In this document: positions 1 to 5,791 of the stretch, piece by piece | Numbering within the stretch: position 1 is the first letter of the stretch | Layout of the letters: the number at the start of each line of letters is the position of its first letter | DNA from: JBKJTP01 sp046590195 | GTDB taxonomy: Bacteria; Bacteroidota; Ignavibacteria; Palsa-1295 | Assembly: GCA_046590195.1 (NCBI GenBank) | Contig: JBKJTP010000308.1 | Span: 1-9,103 of the forward strand | Direction: 5' to 3' | Length of the DNA: 9,103 nucleotides | Program-made: the position numbers and the translations under genes | Notes under the pieces: generated by a model | Database searches by the model: none | Seen by the model: the letters and a program-made list of their open reading frames with translations, nothing else | Told to the model about the DNA's origin: nothing

Positions 1-981
1 GCCTATTACAATGTGCTAAATATCGTTGGCAGCCGCATGCAGGCACGTCCGCGCTCGGAGCTCGTTATCAATGGCACGACAGATGGCAAAGAGCTTCAGA
101 AGGAAGAGCAGAAGGATCTGGCAATGCAGCGTGCTCTAGCGATCAAGGATTACCTAACGACAGTCTGGAAGATCGGCGATGCGCGCATTCAGCTTCGTAC
201 ATCGAACGCGCCATCGATCCCATCGACAGATGCAGTGCATGAGGGACGCGAAGAGAACCGCCGCGTAGAGCTATCGTCTAATGATGACGAATTGCTCGGC
301 CCGATCGTCTATGAGCGCTTCCGCGAACATACGATCTCGCCGCGAGAAATGCCGCTCATTGTCGATGCGAAGAGCTCGGACATCGCAGAGTGGTCAACAG
401 TTGTGAAGGCTGATGACCGTGAGATCTTTGCTGACAAGGGCAAGGGCACGCCGCGCAACGTGCTGAAGTGGGGATTGAATAAGAAAGTAGCAGCGGAGAT
501 CGCGACAGAGCTTCGGGGAAAGCAGAATTTGAAGGGTGAGTTCATCGCACGCAATGCGGATGGCAACGAAGGCCGCACGATGTTCGACATCCCCGTCAAC
601 ACGGAGCTCAACCCGTTCGAGCTATCGCGCTTAAGCCTGATCGTATTCGACTTTGACGATGCGAGGATCAATCCGCTCAATCGCAAGAAGATCAACCATT
701 TCGTCGGCCGCTCGATCTATCCGACGTCTCGCAGCCGCGTCACAGGCTCGACCGATATGATCGGCGAGCAGTATCACAATCAGGAGCTCTCCGAGCGCCG
801 TGCGGTATCCGTGCGAGATCTTATCATCGGTGAGAAGCCGAGCGCCGTGATCACGGAAGTCAAGGGCATCGGCTCGACCAACATGCTCTTCACGAACGAC
901 CTCCCTGAAGGCCGCTACTACTGCCGCACCGTGATGGTCGAGGTCGAGACCCCGATCGACGATGTGATCGGCAGCAATTAA
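1..981 (+). CDS. OmpA-like protein with two OmpA-family domains, 5'-truncated
   Basis: The frame is open from the first base, so the N-terminus lies outside the window; 326 residues are visible. Two regions resemble the OmpA C-terminal, peptidoglycan-associating fold. The first covers about residues 1-95 and ends in GREENRRVEL, the typical last strand of that domain. The second covers about residues 217-320 and includes FDFDDARINPLNRKKI followed by a RAVSVRDLI helix, matching the FxxxxxxL...R(A)xxVxxyL pattern. The segment between them (about 100-215) is beta-rich and unassigned. The family usually anchors the outer membrane to peptidoglycan. Tandem OmpA-like domains in long proteins are familiar in Bacteroidota/Chlorobiota. 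Its stop overlaps the stop of the converging transporter gene. Family assignment is firm; the exact role is unknown because any signal peptide, barrel or repeat part is missing. Confidence 0.82.
   Translation, partial: AYYNVLNIVGSRMQARPRSELVINGTTDGKELQKEEQKDLAMQRALAIKDYLTTVWKIGDARIQLRTSNAPSIPSTDAVHEGREENRRVELSSNDDELLGPIVYERFREHTISPREMPLIVDAKSSDIAEWSTVVKADDREIFADKGKGTPRNVLKWGLNKKVAAEIATELRGKQNLKGEFIARNADGNEGRTMFDIPVNTELNPFELSRLSLIVFDFDDARINPLNRKKINHFVGRSIYPTSRSRVTGSTDMIGEQYHNQELSERRAVSVRDLIIGEKPSAVITEVKGIGSTNMLFTNDLPEGRYYCRTVMVEVETPIDDVIGSN
978..981. other. Overlapping convergent stop codons (TTAA)
   Basis: The OmpA-like gene ends with TAA at 979-981. The ClC gene on the other strand ends with TAA at 978-980 (TTA on the plus strand). 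The palindromic tetramer TTAA therefore closes both genes, leaving no spacer and no room for an intrinsic terminator between them. Confidence 0.95.
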
Positions 982-2324
982 AGCGCATCACGTCCCTCTT
1001 GTTTTTCTGCGGCACGAGCGAGCTTGCGTTGCGGCCATGTTGCTACGGTGTAGCTCACGATGGATGCGATCATCAGCGGGAAGATCACCGAATTCCGGTC
1101 CGTCATCTCCATCACAACCACCCATGCTGTGAATGGCGCACGGGCCGTGGCACTCAGTGCTGCAGCCATCCCGATCATAACCGATAGATGGTGGTTGCCG
1201 TACCCGGTCCACTGATCCAACAATCCACCTGTGACCGCCCCGATCGCGATCGCGGGACCGAGAAATCCTCCGGCTCCGCCGCTAAGATGTGTCACGATCG
1301 TGCCAAGGAAGCGAGCGATCAGCAGCGTCACCGAGATCGCTACGATCTCACGCGTCATGAGCAGATCTTTTGCTACGTCGAGTCCGCCGCCTATGCTGCG
1401 AGCATCGATGAAGTTTGCTATGGCGGCGACGCCGAGACCGCAGACAAATGCGATCGATAGCCGAAAGCGCTTGACTGAAAAGCGGCCCTCGATCGCCTGG
1501 GTAACACTTTGCATGCTTTTTACAGCGACTGCTTTGTGGAATGGCAGCGCCATCAGCCCGGCAAGAACACCGATGAACATCGCCCAGGGCAGTGCGTATC
1601 CATCGATCGTGCCTACGGCCGGGTAACCGAAATAGAGGTACTTACCCGATAACCACTGCGCGGTGGCTCCAGCGACGATGGCGGAGGTGATGACCATGGT
1701 CTTGAATTGCTTGAAGTGACGCTCCGCAAGTTCCTCAAGCGCGAAGACGACTCCGGCAAGCGGCGCGTTGAACGCTGCCGCCACACCTGCTGCACCACCG
1801 GCAATGATCCATGAGCGGTGCTCTTGTACGGGCCACAGCCGCGAGAGCATCTGTCCGGTCACGAAAAAGATGCAGGCGGAGATATGGATCATCGGCCCTT
1901 CGCGTCCGAGCGAGCCGGCCCCGATCATACAGATCAACGAACTTGCTGTCACGACGAGCGCCACGCGCAGATTGAGCGTTTCGCTGACCTTGGCCGAGGT
2001 ATGCTTTTCCTGCTCTAAGGCGCGGGCGATCTGTGGTACGCCGCTGCCTCCTGCTGCTGGCGCGAATCGCTTAACGAGCCAGCTCGAAACAACGAAGCAG
2101 ACCGGGGAGACAATGAACAGAGCATACGGCTCAAATGCAAATACCGCACGCGCAAGCTCGACTGCATGATCGAATGCCCAGAGATACCCGACTGCGATGA
2201 ACCCGATCAGCGCGGCAGCGATCCAATACGGCACTCCCTCAAAATACTGAAGCATCGCCGCGCGAGATCCGTATCTCTCAAGTGAGCGTTGTAAGATCGA
2301 AGTGTATCGGGATGGTTGACTCAA
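978..2324 (-). CDS. ClC-family chloride/proton transporter
   Basis: A 448-residue polytopic membrane protein with the ClC signatures in order: GSGVP at 93-97 (selectivity-filter serine S94), GREGP at 140-144 (gating glutamate E142), FNAPLAGVVFALEE at 185-198, and GGFLGP at 352-357. The second E of the FALEE segment (E198) aligns with the internal proton glutamate of E. coli ClcA, so a Cl-/H+ exchanger is more likely than a channel. No CBS domains follow. The C-terminal helix lacks the usual PLY motif that carries the anion-coordinating tyrosine: the end reads TWPQRKLARAAEKQ. The start used is TTG at 2324; the nearest downstream ATG is codon 24 (2255), just before the first helix, and either is possible. 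No Shine-Dalgarno is visible. The family moves chloride, sometimes fluoride or nitrate; the substrate here is inferred only. Confidence 0.93.
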   Translation of the reverse strand: MSQPSRYTSILQRSLERYGSRAAMLQYFEGVPYWIAAALIGFIAVGYLWAFDHAVELARAVFAFEPYALFIVSPVCFVVSSWLVKRFAPAAGGSGVPQIARALEQEKHTSAKVSETLNLRVALVVTASSLICMIGAGSLGREGPMIHISACIFFVTGQMLSRLWPVQEHRSWIIAGGAAGVAAAFNAPLAGVVFALEELAERHFKQFKTMVITSAIVAGATAQWLSGKYLYFGYPAVGTIDGYALPWAMFIGVLAGLMALPFHKAVAVKSMQSVTQAIEGRFSVKRFRLSIAFVCGLGVAAIANFIDARSIGGGLDVAKDLLMTREIVAISVTLLIARFLGTIVTHLSGGAGGFLGPAIAIGAVTGGLLDQWTGYGNHHLSVMIGMAAALSATARAPFTAWVVVMEMTDRNSVIFPLMIASIVSYTVATWPQRKLARAAEKQEGRDAL

Positions 2325-2422
2325 ATCAGGACGAGGATTGCATGAACTGGCTGCGGTCTGAACAATGCCAGCAAATATTTCAACCCCTGCTGAGGTAGAT
2401 GTTCACTGGAGCTATGTCACGA

Positions 2423-2671
2423 TCAGAAGAACCCGCCGCCGAGTGCTAGGCGGATGATACCAAAGCCAACCGCGATGCCGCATCCGACAATGCCGACGGT
2501 CGTCTTGCCGCGCTCAGATTCGTGAGTGCCAGATCGTGCCATGAGACTAAGGATCAGTCCGACCCCCGCGAACGGGATGTTGACCCAATTGAGTGAGCCG
2601 AAGCAGGGAAGGAATGCGACGAGCATTCCGATCAGCGCGACGATGCCCCAGATCGATGTTATTGTTGCCAT
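2423..2671 (-). CDS. Small two-helix membrane protein (DUF4190-like)
   Basis: An 82-residue protein starting at ATG. It has two hydrophobic segments: about residues 7-43, which may be a helical hairpin around PCFGSLNWVNIP, and about 58-78. A short polar loop (SGTHESERGKT) lies between them. The pattern of a hydrophobic hairpin, a charged loop and a GK(T)xGIxG helix resembles small DUF4190 or 'CCC motif' membrane proteins, which I recall occurring next to DUF2752 proteins in Bacteroidota; this is family memory, not a search. Its first 125 bp lie inside the 3' part of the upstream DUF2752-like frame, in a different phase. No clear Shine-Dalgarno precedes the ATG, so coupling to the upstream gene is plausible. 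It is followed by 98 bp before the ClC start. The function is unknown. Confidence 0.68.
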   Translation of the reverse strand: MATITSIWGIVALIGMLVAFLPCFGSLNWVNIPFAGVGLILSLMARSGTHESERGKTTVGIVGCGIAVGFGIIRLALGGGFF

Positions 2672-2975
2672 GTGAGCGTTTGAACAGGGTAGAAGAAAAC
2701 AGGGTTGACGAAAATTGAAGGATCAGAAAGAGTACGGCTAAGCCGTAAGCAGCGAGGACGAGCGGGTTAGATGCCAACGAGTCCGCGAACTGGCCATCCC
2801 GCATCGCTACGAAAGCTGTCGTCCCGCCGCACAGCAGACACGGCTCGTTGTGTGGCGTCTGAAGGAATGCAGAACCGGTTGAGATGTACTCTGAAGGCAG
2901 GACGAGTGCGAGCATCATTGCGATGGCAATGAGCAGTAAAGCACGTCGAACTGCGAGAAATAATGTGTGTCCCAA
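2547..2975 (-). CDS. DUF2752-like small membrane protein
   Basis: A frame of 142 codons. It has a hydrophobic helix at about 11-27, then PCLLCGGTTAF (Cys46, Cys49) and FADSLASNPL (Asn70-Pro71), then a second helix at about 72-90. The CxxCGxTxAF ... F...NPL pattern is the hallmark of DUF2752, a family of small membrane proteins of unknown function. The frame opens with TTG at 2975, the first start after an in-frame stop. The next in-frame ATGs are codons 20-21, which would cut the first helix, so TTG is preferred. A TATATTTG box lies four bases upstream. Residues from about 101 onward lie over the next gene in another phase and look non-homologous (Arg-rich), so the true end may differ. A 15-bp imperfect tandem repeat encodes FSSTLFSSTLF just before the overlap. 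Confidence 0.72.
   Translation of the reverse strand: MGHTLFLAVRRALLLIAIAMMLALVLPSEYISTGSAFLQTPHNEPCLLCGGTTAFVAMRDGQFADSLASNPLVLAAYGLAVLFLILQFSSTLFSSTLFKRSHGNNNIDLGHRRADRNARRIPSLLRLTQLGQHPVRGGRTDP
2683..2712. repeat. 15-bp imperfect tandem duplication, two copies
   Basis: Units 2683-2697 and 2698-2712 share AACAGGGT and match at 12 of 15 positions. Read on the minus strand they encode FSSTL twice, in frame, at the end of the second helix of the DUF2752-like protein, just before the overlap with the next gene. Confidence 0.6.
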
Positions 2976-2979
2976 GGGA

Positions 2980-2987
2980 CAAATATA
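2980..2987 (-). promoter_or_regulatory. Possible Bacteroidota-type -7 box (TATATTTG)
   Basis: On the minus strand TATATTTG matches the TAnnTTTG -7 element of Bacteroidota sigma factors and sits four bases before the TTG start at 2975. If used, the transcript would begin at or very near the start codon. No TTG -33 element is found at the usual 17-20 bp spacing (the nearest is about 25 bp away), so the call is weak. Confidence 0.3.
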
Positions 2988-3075
2988 CGCTCATCGTTGG
3001 CCCCCGCTCTAGCAACCTACTTGTCGACTCGCCCGTTTTACCGGAGGTTCAACACACCTTAAAGCGCGAATCAGC

Positions 3076-4215
3076 ATGAATTGGCCCATCGTCAAAGGCC
3101 GCACCACGCGGCAGGCACACGTTAGCATCCCTGAAGGCACGTACGAAGAAGAGCACGGACGCGAAGGCTTTTTCGGCCGCGTCTCGCATCTCTATCATGC
3201 GCATCCGCCGACCGGCTGGACCCGCATCGAGGGCAACCTCCGTCCGCATGCCTTCGACCTGAACCAGGTCAATCCGAGCGATATGACCGATCCTCGCGGC
3301 GTACCAGAAGCTGTGCTCTACAATCAGGATGTGATCGTCTCGATCTCTCGCCGTTCCGAAGCTTCGCCGTATTACTCGCGTAATGCCGATGGCGACGAGC
3401 TTTTCTTCATTCACAAAGGTGAAGGCACGATCGAGACAGATTTCGGCGTCATCAAGTATGAGCCAGGCGATTACATCGTTGTGCCTCGCGCAACGACCTA
3501 CCGCCTTAATCCCGCAACCACCGAAAATTTCATCGTTGTCGTCGAGTCGCATTCAGAGATCCTGCCGCCAAGCCCTGAGCAGAAGGGCTTGATCGGGATG
3601 CACGCGCTCTATGATATGAGTGCGATCGAGATCCCGGAGTTCATCGAGTATCAGAAGCAGGACGTGAATGGCAAGGAGTACGAGCTTCGAGTAAAGCGTC
3701 TTGGCGAATATACAAGCTTGTTCTACGCCACGCATCCGATCGATATCGTTGGCTGGAAGGGCGACCTGACGGTGTTCAAGATCAACATGCGCGATATCCG
3801 TCCGGTGATGTCGCACCGCGTGCATCTGCCGCCTAGCGCTCATACGACGTTTCTTGCGGATAACTTTGTCATCTGTTCATTCCTGCCTCGTCCACTCGAA
3901 GAGGGTGAGGAGACGCTCAAGATCCCGTTCTATCATCGCAACACCGATTACGATGAAGTGCTGTTCTATCATGATGGCGATTTCTTCTCGCGCGATAACA
4001 TCAAGCCGGCGATGATGACGCTCCATCCACAGGGCATCCATCATGGCCCGCACCCGAAGGCTATGCTGAATCAGAACAAGAACACTCGCACGAACGAATA
4101 CGCGATGATGCTCGATGCCCGCAACCCACTCAACATCGCTCCGGCCGCCGAAGCAGTTGAATGGAAAGAGTACTGGGCCAGCTGGCAGGAGAAGAAGGCG
4201 GAGGCTAGCGTCTAG
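3076..4215 (+). CDS. hmgA: Homogentisate 1,2-dioxygenase
   Basis: A 379-residue cupin-fold protein matching the shorter bacterial homogentisate dioxygenase type. The enzyme opens the aromatic ring of homogentisate with O2 to give maleylacetoacetate in tyrosine/phenylalanine breakdown, using one Fe(II) in the cytoplasm. The likely iron ligands are visible: His287 and Glu294 in YHRNTDYDEVLF, and His323 in GIHHGPHP, corresponding to the His-Glu-His triad of the family (His335, Glu341, His371 in the human enzyme; the His-Glu spacing is one longer here). The N-terminal cupin half carries GRVSHLYHAHPPTGW (34-48) and a GDELFFIHKGEG strand. The start ATG at 3076 has no good Shine-Dalgarno; the AGG-rich GGAGG near 3042 is over 25 bp away. 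No other gene of the pathway, such as fumarylacetoacetase or hydroxyphenylpyruvate dioxygenase, is in this window. A terminator follows. Confidence 0.93.
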   Translation: MNWPIVKGRTTRQAHVSIPEGTYEEEHGREGFFGRVSHLYHAHPPTGWTRIEGNLRPHAFDLNQVNPSDMTDPRGVPEAVLYNQDVIVSISRRSEASPYYSRNADGDELFFIHKGEGTIETDFGVIKYEPGDYIVVPRATTYRLNPATTENFIVVVESHSEILPPSPEQKGLIGMHALYDMSAIEIPEFIEYQKQDVNGKEYELRVKRLGEYTSLFYATHPIDIVGWKGDLTVFKINMRDIRPVMSHRVHLPPSAHTTFLADNFVICSFLPRPLEEGEETLKIPFYHRNTDYDEVLFYHDGDFFSRDNIKPAMMTLHPQGIHHGPHPKAMLNQNKNTRTNEYAMMLDARNPLNIAPAAEAVEWKEYWASWQEKKAEASV

Positions 4216-4240
4216 CGTTTAGCGTTCAGCGTCTAGCGTT
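4206..4240 (+). repeat. Heptamer tandem repeat, five YAGCGTY units
   Basis: Five consecutive 7-bp units fit YAGCGTY: TAGCGTC, TAGCGTT, TAGCGTT, CAGCGTC, TAGCGTT. The first unit lies in the last codons of the dioxygenase gene and the second supplies its TAG stop (4213-4215). A second in-frame TAG occurs three units later (4234-4236). The array ends just before a run of seven T and the terminator stem. Confidence 0.85.
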
Positions 4241-4252
4241 TGATTTTTTTGG

Positions 4253-4278
4253 GCCCTGCGATGCGCGGGGCTTTTTTT
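4253..4278 (+). terminator. Intrinsic terminator after hmgA
   Basis: GCCCTGCG (4253-4260) pairs with CGCGGGGC (4264-4271) around a 3-base loop, ATG. All eight pairs form, one of them G-T. Seven T follow at 4272-4278. A run of seven T also precedes the stem at 4244-4250. There is no A-tract upstream, so it acts only for rightward transcription from the dioxygenase gene. Confidence 0.9.
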
Positions 4279-4282
4279 ATTC

Positions 4283-4439
4283 TGTCATCCTGAGCGAAGT
4301 CGAATCGCTTTAGCGATGAGCGGAGTCGAAGGATCTCCCTGGCACTCTTGGTCTTGCGGGGAGATCCTTCGACTCCGCTTCACTCACTGCGCTTCACGTA
4401 CTGCGCTTCGCTTGTTCGTTACGCCCGCTCAGGATGACA
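4283..4439. repeat. Nested inverted-repeat element, MITE/REP-like
   Basis: The ends are a perfect 14-bp inverted repeat, TGTCATCCTGAGCG (4283-4296) and CGCTCAGGATGACA (4426-4439). Inside is a perfect 21-bp inverted repeat, 4319-4339 with 4359-4379, around a 19-base loop. The left side contains a duplicated TGAGCGRAGTCGAA (4291, 4317) separated by the small palindrome TCGCTTTAGCGA (4305-4316). The right side carries two copies of ACTGCGCTTC (from 4386 and 4400). There is no coding capacity. A core of the form GTCATCCTGAGCGAAG...GGATCTC is one I recall from dispersed repeats in many environmental bacterial genomes. It may be a non-autonomous mobile element, but no target-site duplication was confirmed. 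Confidence 0.8.
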
Positions 4440-4453
4440 CGCTAAAGCCTTCG

Positions 4454-4461
4454 TAAATTTG
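4454..4461 (+). promoter_or_regulatory. Possible Bacteroidota-type -7 box (TAAATTTG)
   Basis: TAAATTTG matches TAnnTTTG and sits four bases before the ATG at 4466, the same spacing as the box before the DUF2752-like gene. A transcript from it would be leaderless or nearly so. No TTG -33 element lies at the proper distance; the sequence there is the end of the inverted-repeat element. Confidence 0.38.
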
Positions 4462-4465
4462 CATC

Positions 4466-5239
4466 ATGACGATCCTCCAAAACAAAACAGTATTCATTAC
4501 CGGCGCCTCGAGCGGCATTGGCCTCGCCTGCGCGGAAGCCTTCGCCAAAGAGGGTGCGCGGCTTTTGCTTTGCGCTCGCCGCATCGAGAAGCTCAACGCT
4601 GAGGTCGAAGCGCTGAAAGAGAAGCATCGCGTGATCGTGCATGCATTCGAGCTTGATGTCCGCGATCAGCAGTCTGTCGAAGCAGCGATCAATGCATTGC
4701 CTGCCGAGTGGCGCGACATCGATATCCTCATCAACAACGCTGGCCTCTCTCGCGGGCTTGACAAATTCCAGGATGCGCTACTCTCTGATTGGGAAGAGAT
4801 GCTCGACACAAATGTGAAGGGCTTGCTCTATGTGACGCGCGCAGTACTGCCCAACATGCTCGCGCAGAAGAAGGGACACATAGTGAACATTGGCTCGATC
4901 GCTGGACATGAGGTCTATCCGAAGGGCCACGTTTATTGTGCGTCGAAGCATGCAGTCGATGCGATAACGAAGGGACTGCGCATGGATCTTGTCGACACGC
5001 CGATCCGCGTCACGACGATCGATCCCGGCCTCGTCGAGACCGAGTTTTCCATCGTCCGTTTCCATGGCGATGCGGAGCGCGCAGCAACAGTCTACAAAGG
5101 TCTCGAGCCGCTTCGTCCAGAAGATGTTGCGGATACGGTAGTGTGGTCATGTTCCCGTCCCGCACACGTGCAGATCGCCGAGATCATCGTATTCCCGACA
5201 GCGCAAGCTGGCGCTGCGGTCGTCCACAGGGAGGCATAG
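4466..5239 (+). CDS. Short-chain dehydrogenase/reductase, YdfG-like
   Basis: A 257-residue classical SDR. It has the nucleotide-binding TGASSGIG (12-19), NNAG (90-93), and the catalytic tetrad Asn116, Ser144, Tyr157 and Lys161 (YCASK). ARR at 37-39 after the second strand favours NADP(H). Segments such as LPAEWRDIDILINNAGL, DTNVKGLLYVTRAVLP and PGLVETEFSIVRFHGD closely follow E. coli YdfG, an NADP-dependent 3-hydroxy acid (serine/3-hydroxypropionate) dehydrogenase that also handles malonic semialdehyde. A soluble cytosolic oxidoreductase is expected; the substrate is inferred from that likeness. The ATG at 4466 has no Shine-Dalgarno and may be leaderless. It is the first gene of a likely operon: its last codons contain the ribosome-binding site of the next gene. 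Confidence 0.9.
   Translation: MTILQNKTVFITGASSGIGLACAEAFAKEGARLLLCARRIEKLNAEVEALKEKHRVIVHAFELDVRDQQSVEAAINALPAEWRDIDILINNAGLSRGLDKFQDALLSDWEEMLDTNVKGLLYVTRAVLPNMLAQKKGHIVNIGSIAGHEVYPKGHVYCASKHAVDAITKGLRMDLVDTPIRVTTIDPGLVETEFSIVRFHGDAERAATVYKGLEPLRPEDVADTVVWSCSRPAHVQIAEIIVFPTAQAGAAVVHREA
5228..5234 (+). promoter_or_regulatory. Strong Shine-Dalgarno for the methionine sulfoxide reductase
   Basis: AGGGAGG lies six bases before the ATG at 5241, inside the final codons of the dehydrogenase gene, whose stop ends at 5239. It is the only clear Shine-Dalgarno sequence at a start in this window. It suggests that internal operon genes use it while first genes do not. Confidence 0.75.
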
Positions 5240-5240
5240 T

Positions 5241-5756
5241 ATGGAAATGTGGCAACAGACCGATCTCACGCATCTCTCAGCGACAGATCTGTGGACTGCA
5301 AGAGCGAAAGAACTTGATGCACTTATTTCTGTCGAGGAGCCTGCTGTAACAGCGCTCGCGAATGCAGCCGCATTCATCTGGGCATCGCTTGACAATATCA
5401 ATTGGGCTGGCTTCTACTTCTTCGATGGTGAAAAGCTTGTGCTCGGGCCGTTCATGGGTAAGCCGGCTTGCACGGTGATACCGTTGAACAAGGGCGTTTG
5501 CGGGGCTGCTGCAACGAAGCGCGAGACGATCGTGGTCGATGACGTGCATGAGTTTCCTGGTCACATCGCGTGCGATGGCGCGTCGGAGTCCGAGATCGTG
5601 GTGCCGCTGATCGCTGATGGCAGGCTGCTCGGCGTGCTCGACATCGATGCACCGATCAAGAGCCGATTCGATGCTGATACCGCGGCCGGAGTGCAGCAAC
5701 TTGCCTCGGTCGTATCTACAAAGCTATCACAGATCACGTCAGGCTTCAAGATCTAA
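5241..5756 (+). CDS. msrC: Free-methionine-(R)-sulfoxide reductase (GAF-domain fRMsr)
   Basis: A 171-residue single GAF-domain protein closely resembling E. coli YebR/MsrC. The family reduces free methionine-R-sulfoxide to methionine in the cytosol using thioredoxin. Family landmarks are present: NINWAGFYFF (52-61), LVLGPFMGKPAC (66-77), GVCG (85-88), DVHEFPGHIACDGASESEIVVPL (within 101-123) and GVLDIDAP. The three conserved cysteines are Cys77, Cys87 and Cys111; the last aligns with the catalytic cysteine (Cys118 of YebR). Length is usual for the family. It starts one base after the stop of the dehydrogenase gene with a strong Shine-Dalgarno, so the two are almost certainly co-transcribed and probably translationally coupled. 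A regulator gene follows 35 bp downstream. Confidence 0.93.
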   Translation: MEMWQQTDLTHLSATDLWTARAKELDALISVEEPAVTALANAAAFIWASLDNINWAGFYFFDGEKLVLGPFMGKPACTVIPLNKGVCGAAATKRETIVVDDVHEFPGHIACDGASESEIVVPLIADGRLLGVLDIDAPIKSRFDADTAAGVQQLASVVSTKLSQITSGFKI

Positions 5757-5791
5757 CTGCAACACAGTGCGGCTTCGGGTGTTCGTCATTC

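Noticed and set aside
1240..1256. GCGATCGC-type palindrome and many GATC/CGATCG sites, which suggested HIP1-like repeats
   Set aside because: The sites fall mostly in coding DNA and follow from frequent ATC isoleucine and GAT aspartate codons; without genome-wide counts there is no case for a separate signal.
1231..1626. Long plus-strand open frames (also 1768-2169) opposite the ClC gene
   Set aside because: They lie antisense to a gene with clear family motifs and have Ala/Pro/Ser/Thr-rich, low-complexity translations typical of shadow frames in GC-rich DNA.
2370..2377. AATATTTG on the minus strand before the ClC gene as a promoter box
   Set aside because: It deviates from TAnnTTTG at the first position and has no properly spaced -33 element.
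2767..3015. 82-codon minus-strand frame beginning with ATG upstream of the DUF2752-like start
   Set aside because: It reads the DUF2752 region in another phase and lacks the conserved CxxCG and NPL motifs. It is of interest only if a frameshift at the gene start were shown.
3049..3552. 167-codon minus-strand open frame opposite hmgA
   Set aside because: It is antisense to the conserved N-terminal half of homogentisate dioxygenase and its translation shows no family features.
4244..4250. Run of seven T before the hmgA terminator stem as evidence of a bidirectional terminator
   Set aside because: Leftward termination would need A on this strand before the stem, giving U in the minus-strand RNA; T there gives A instead.
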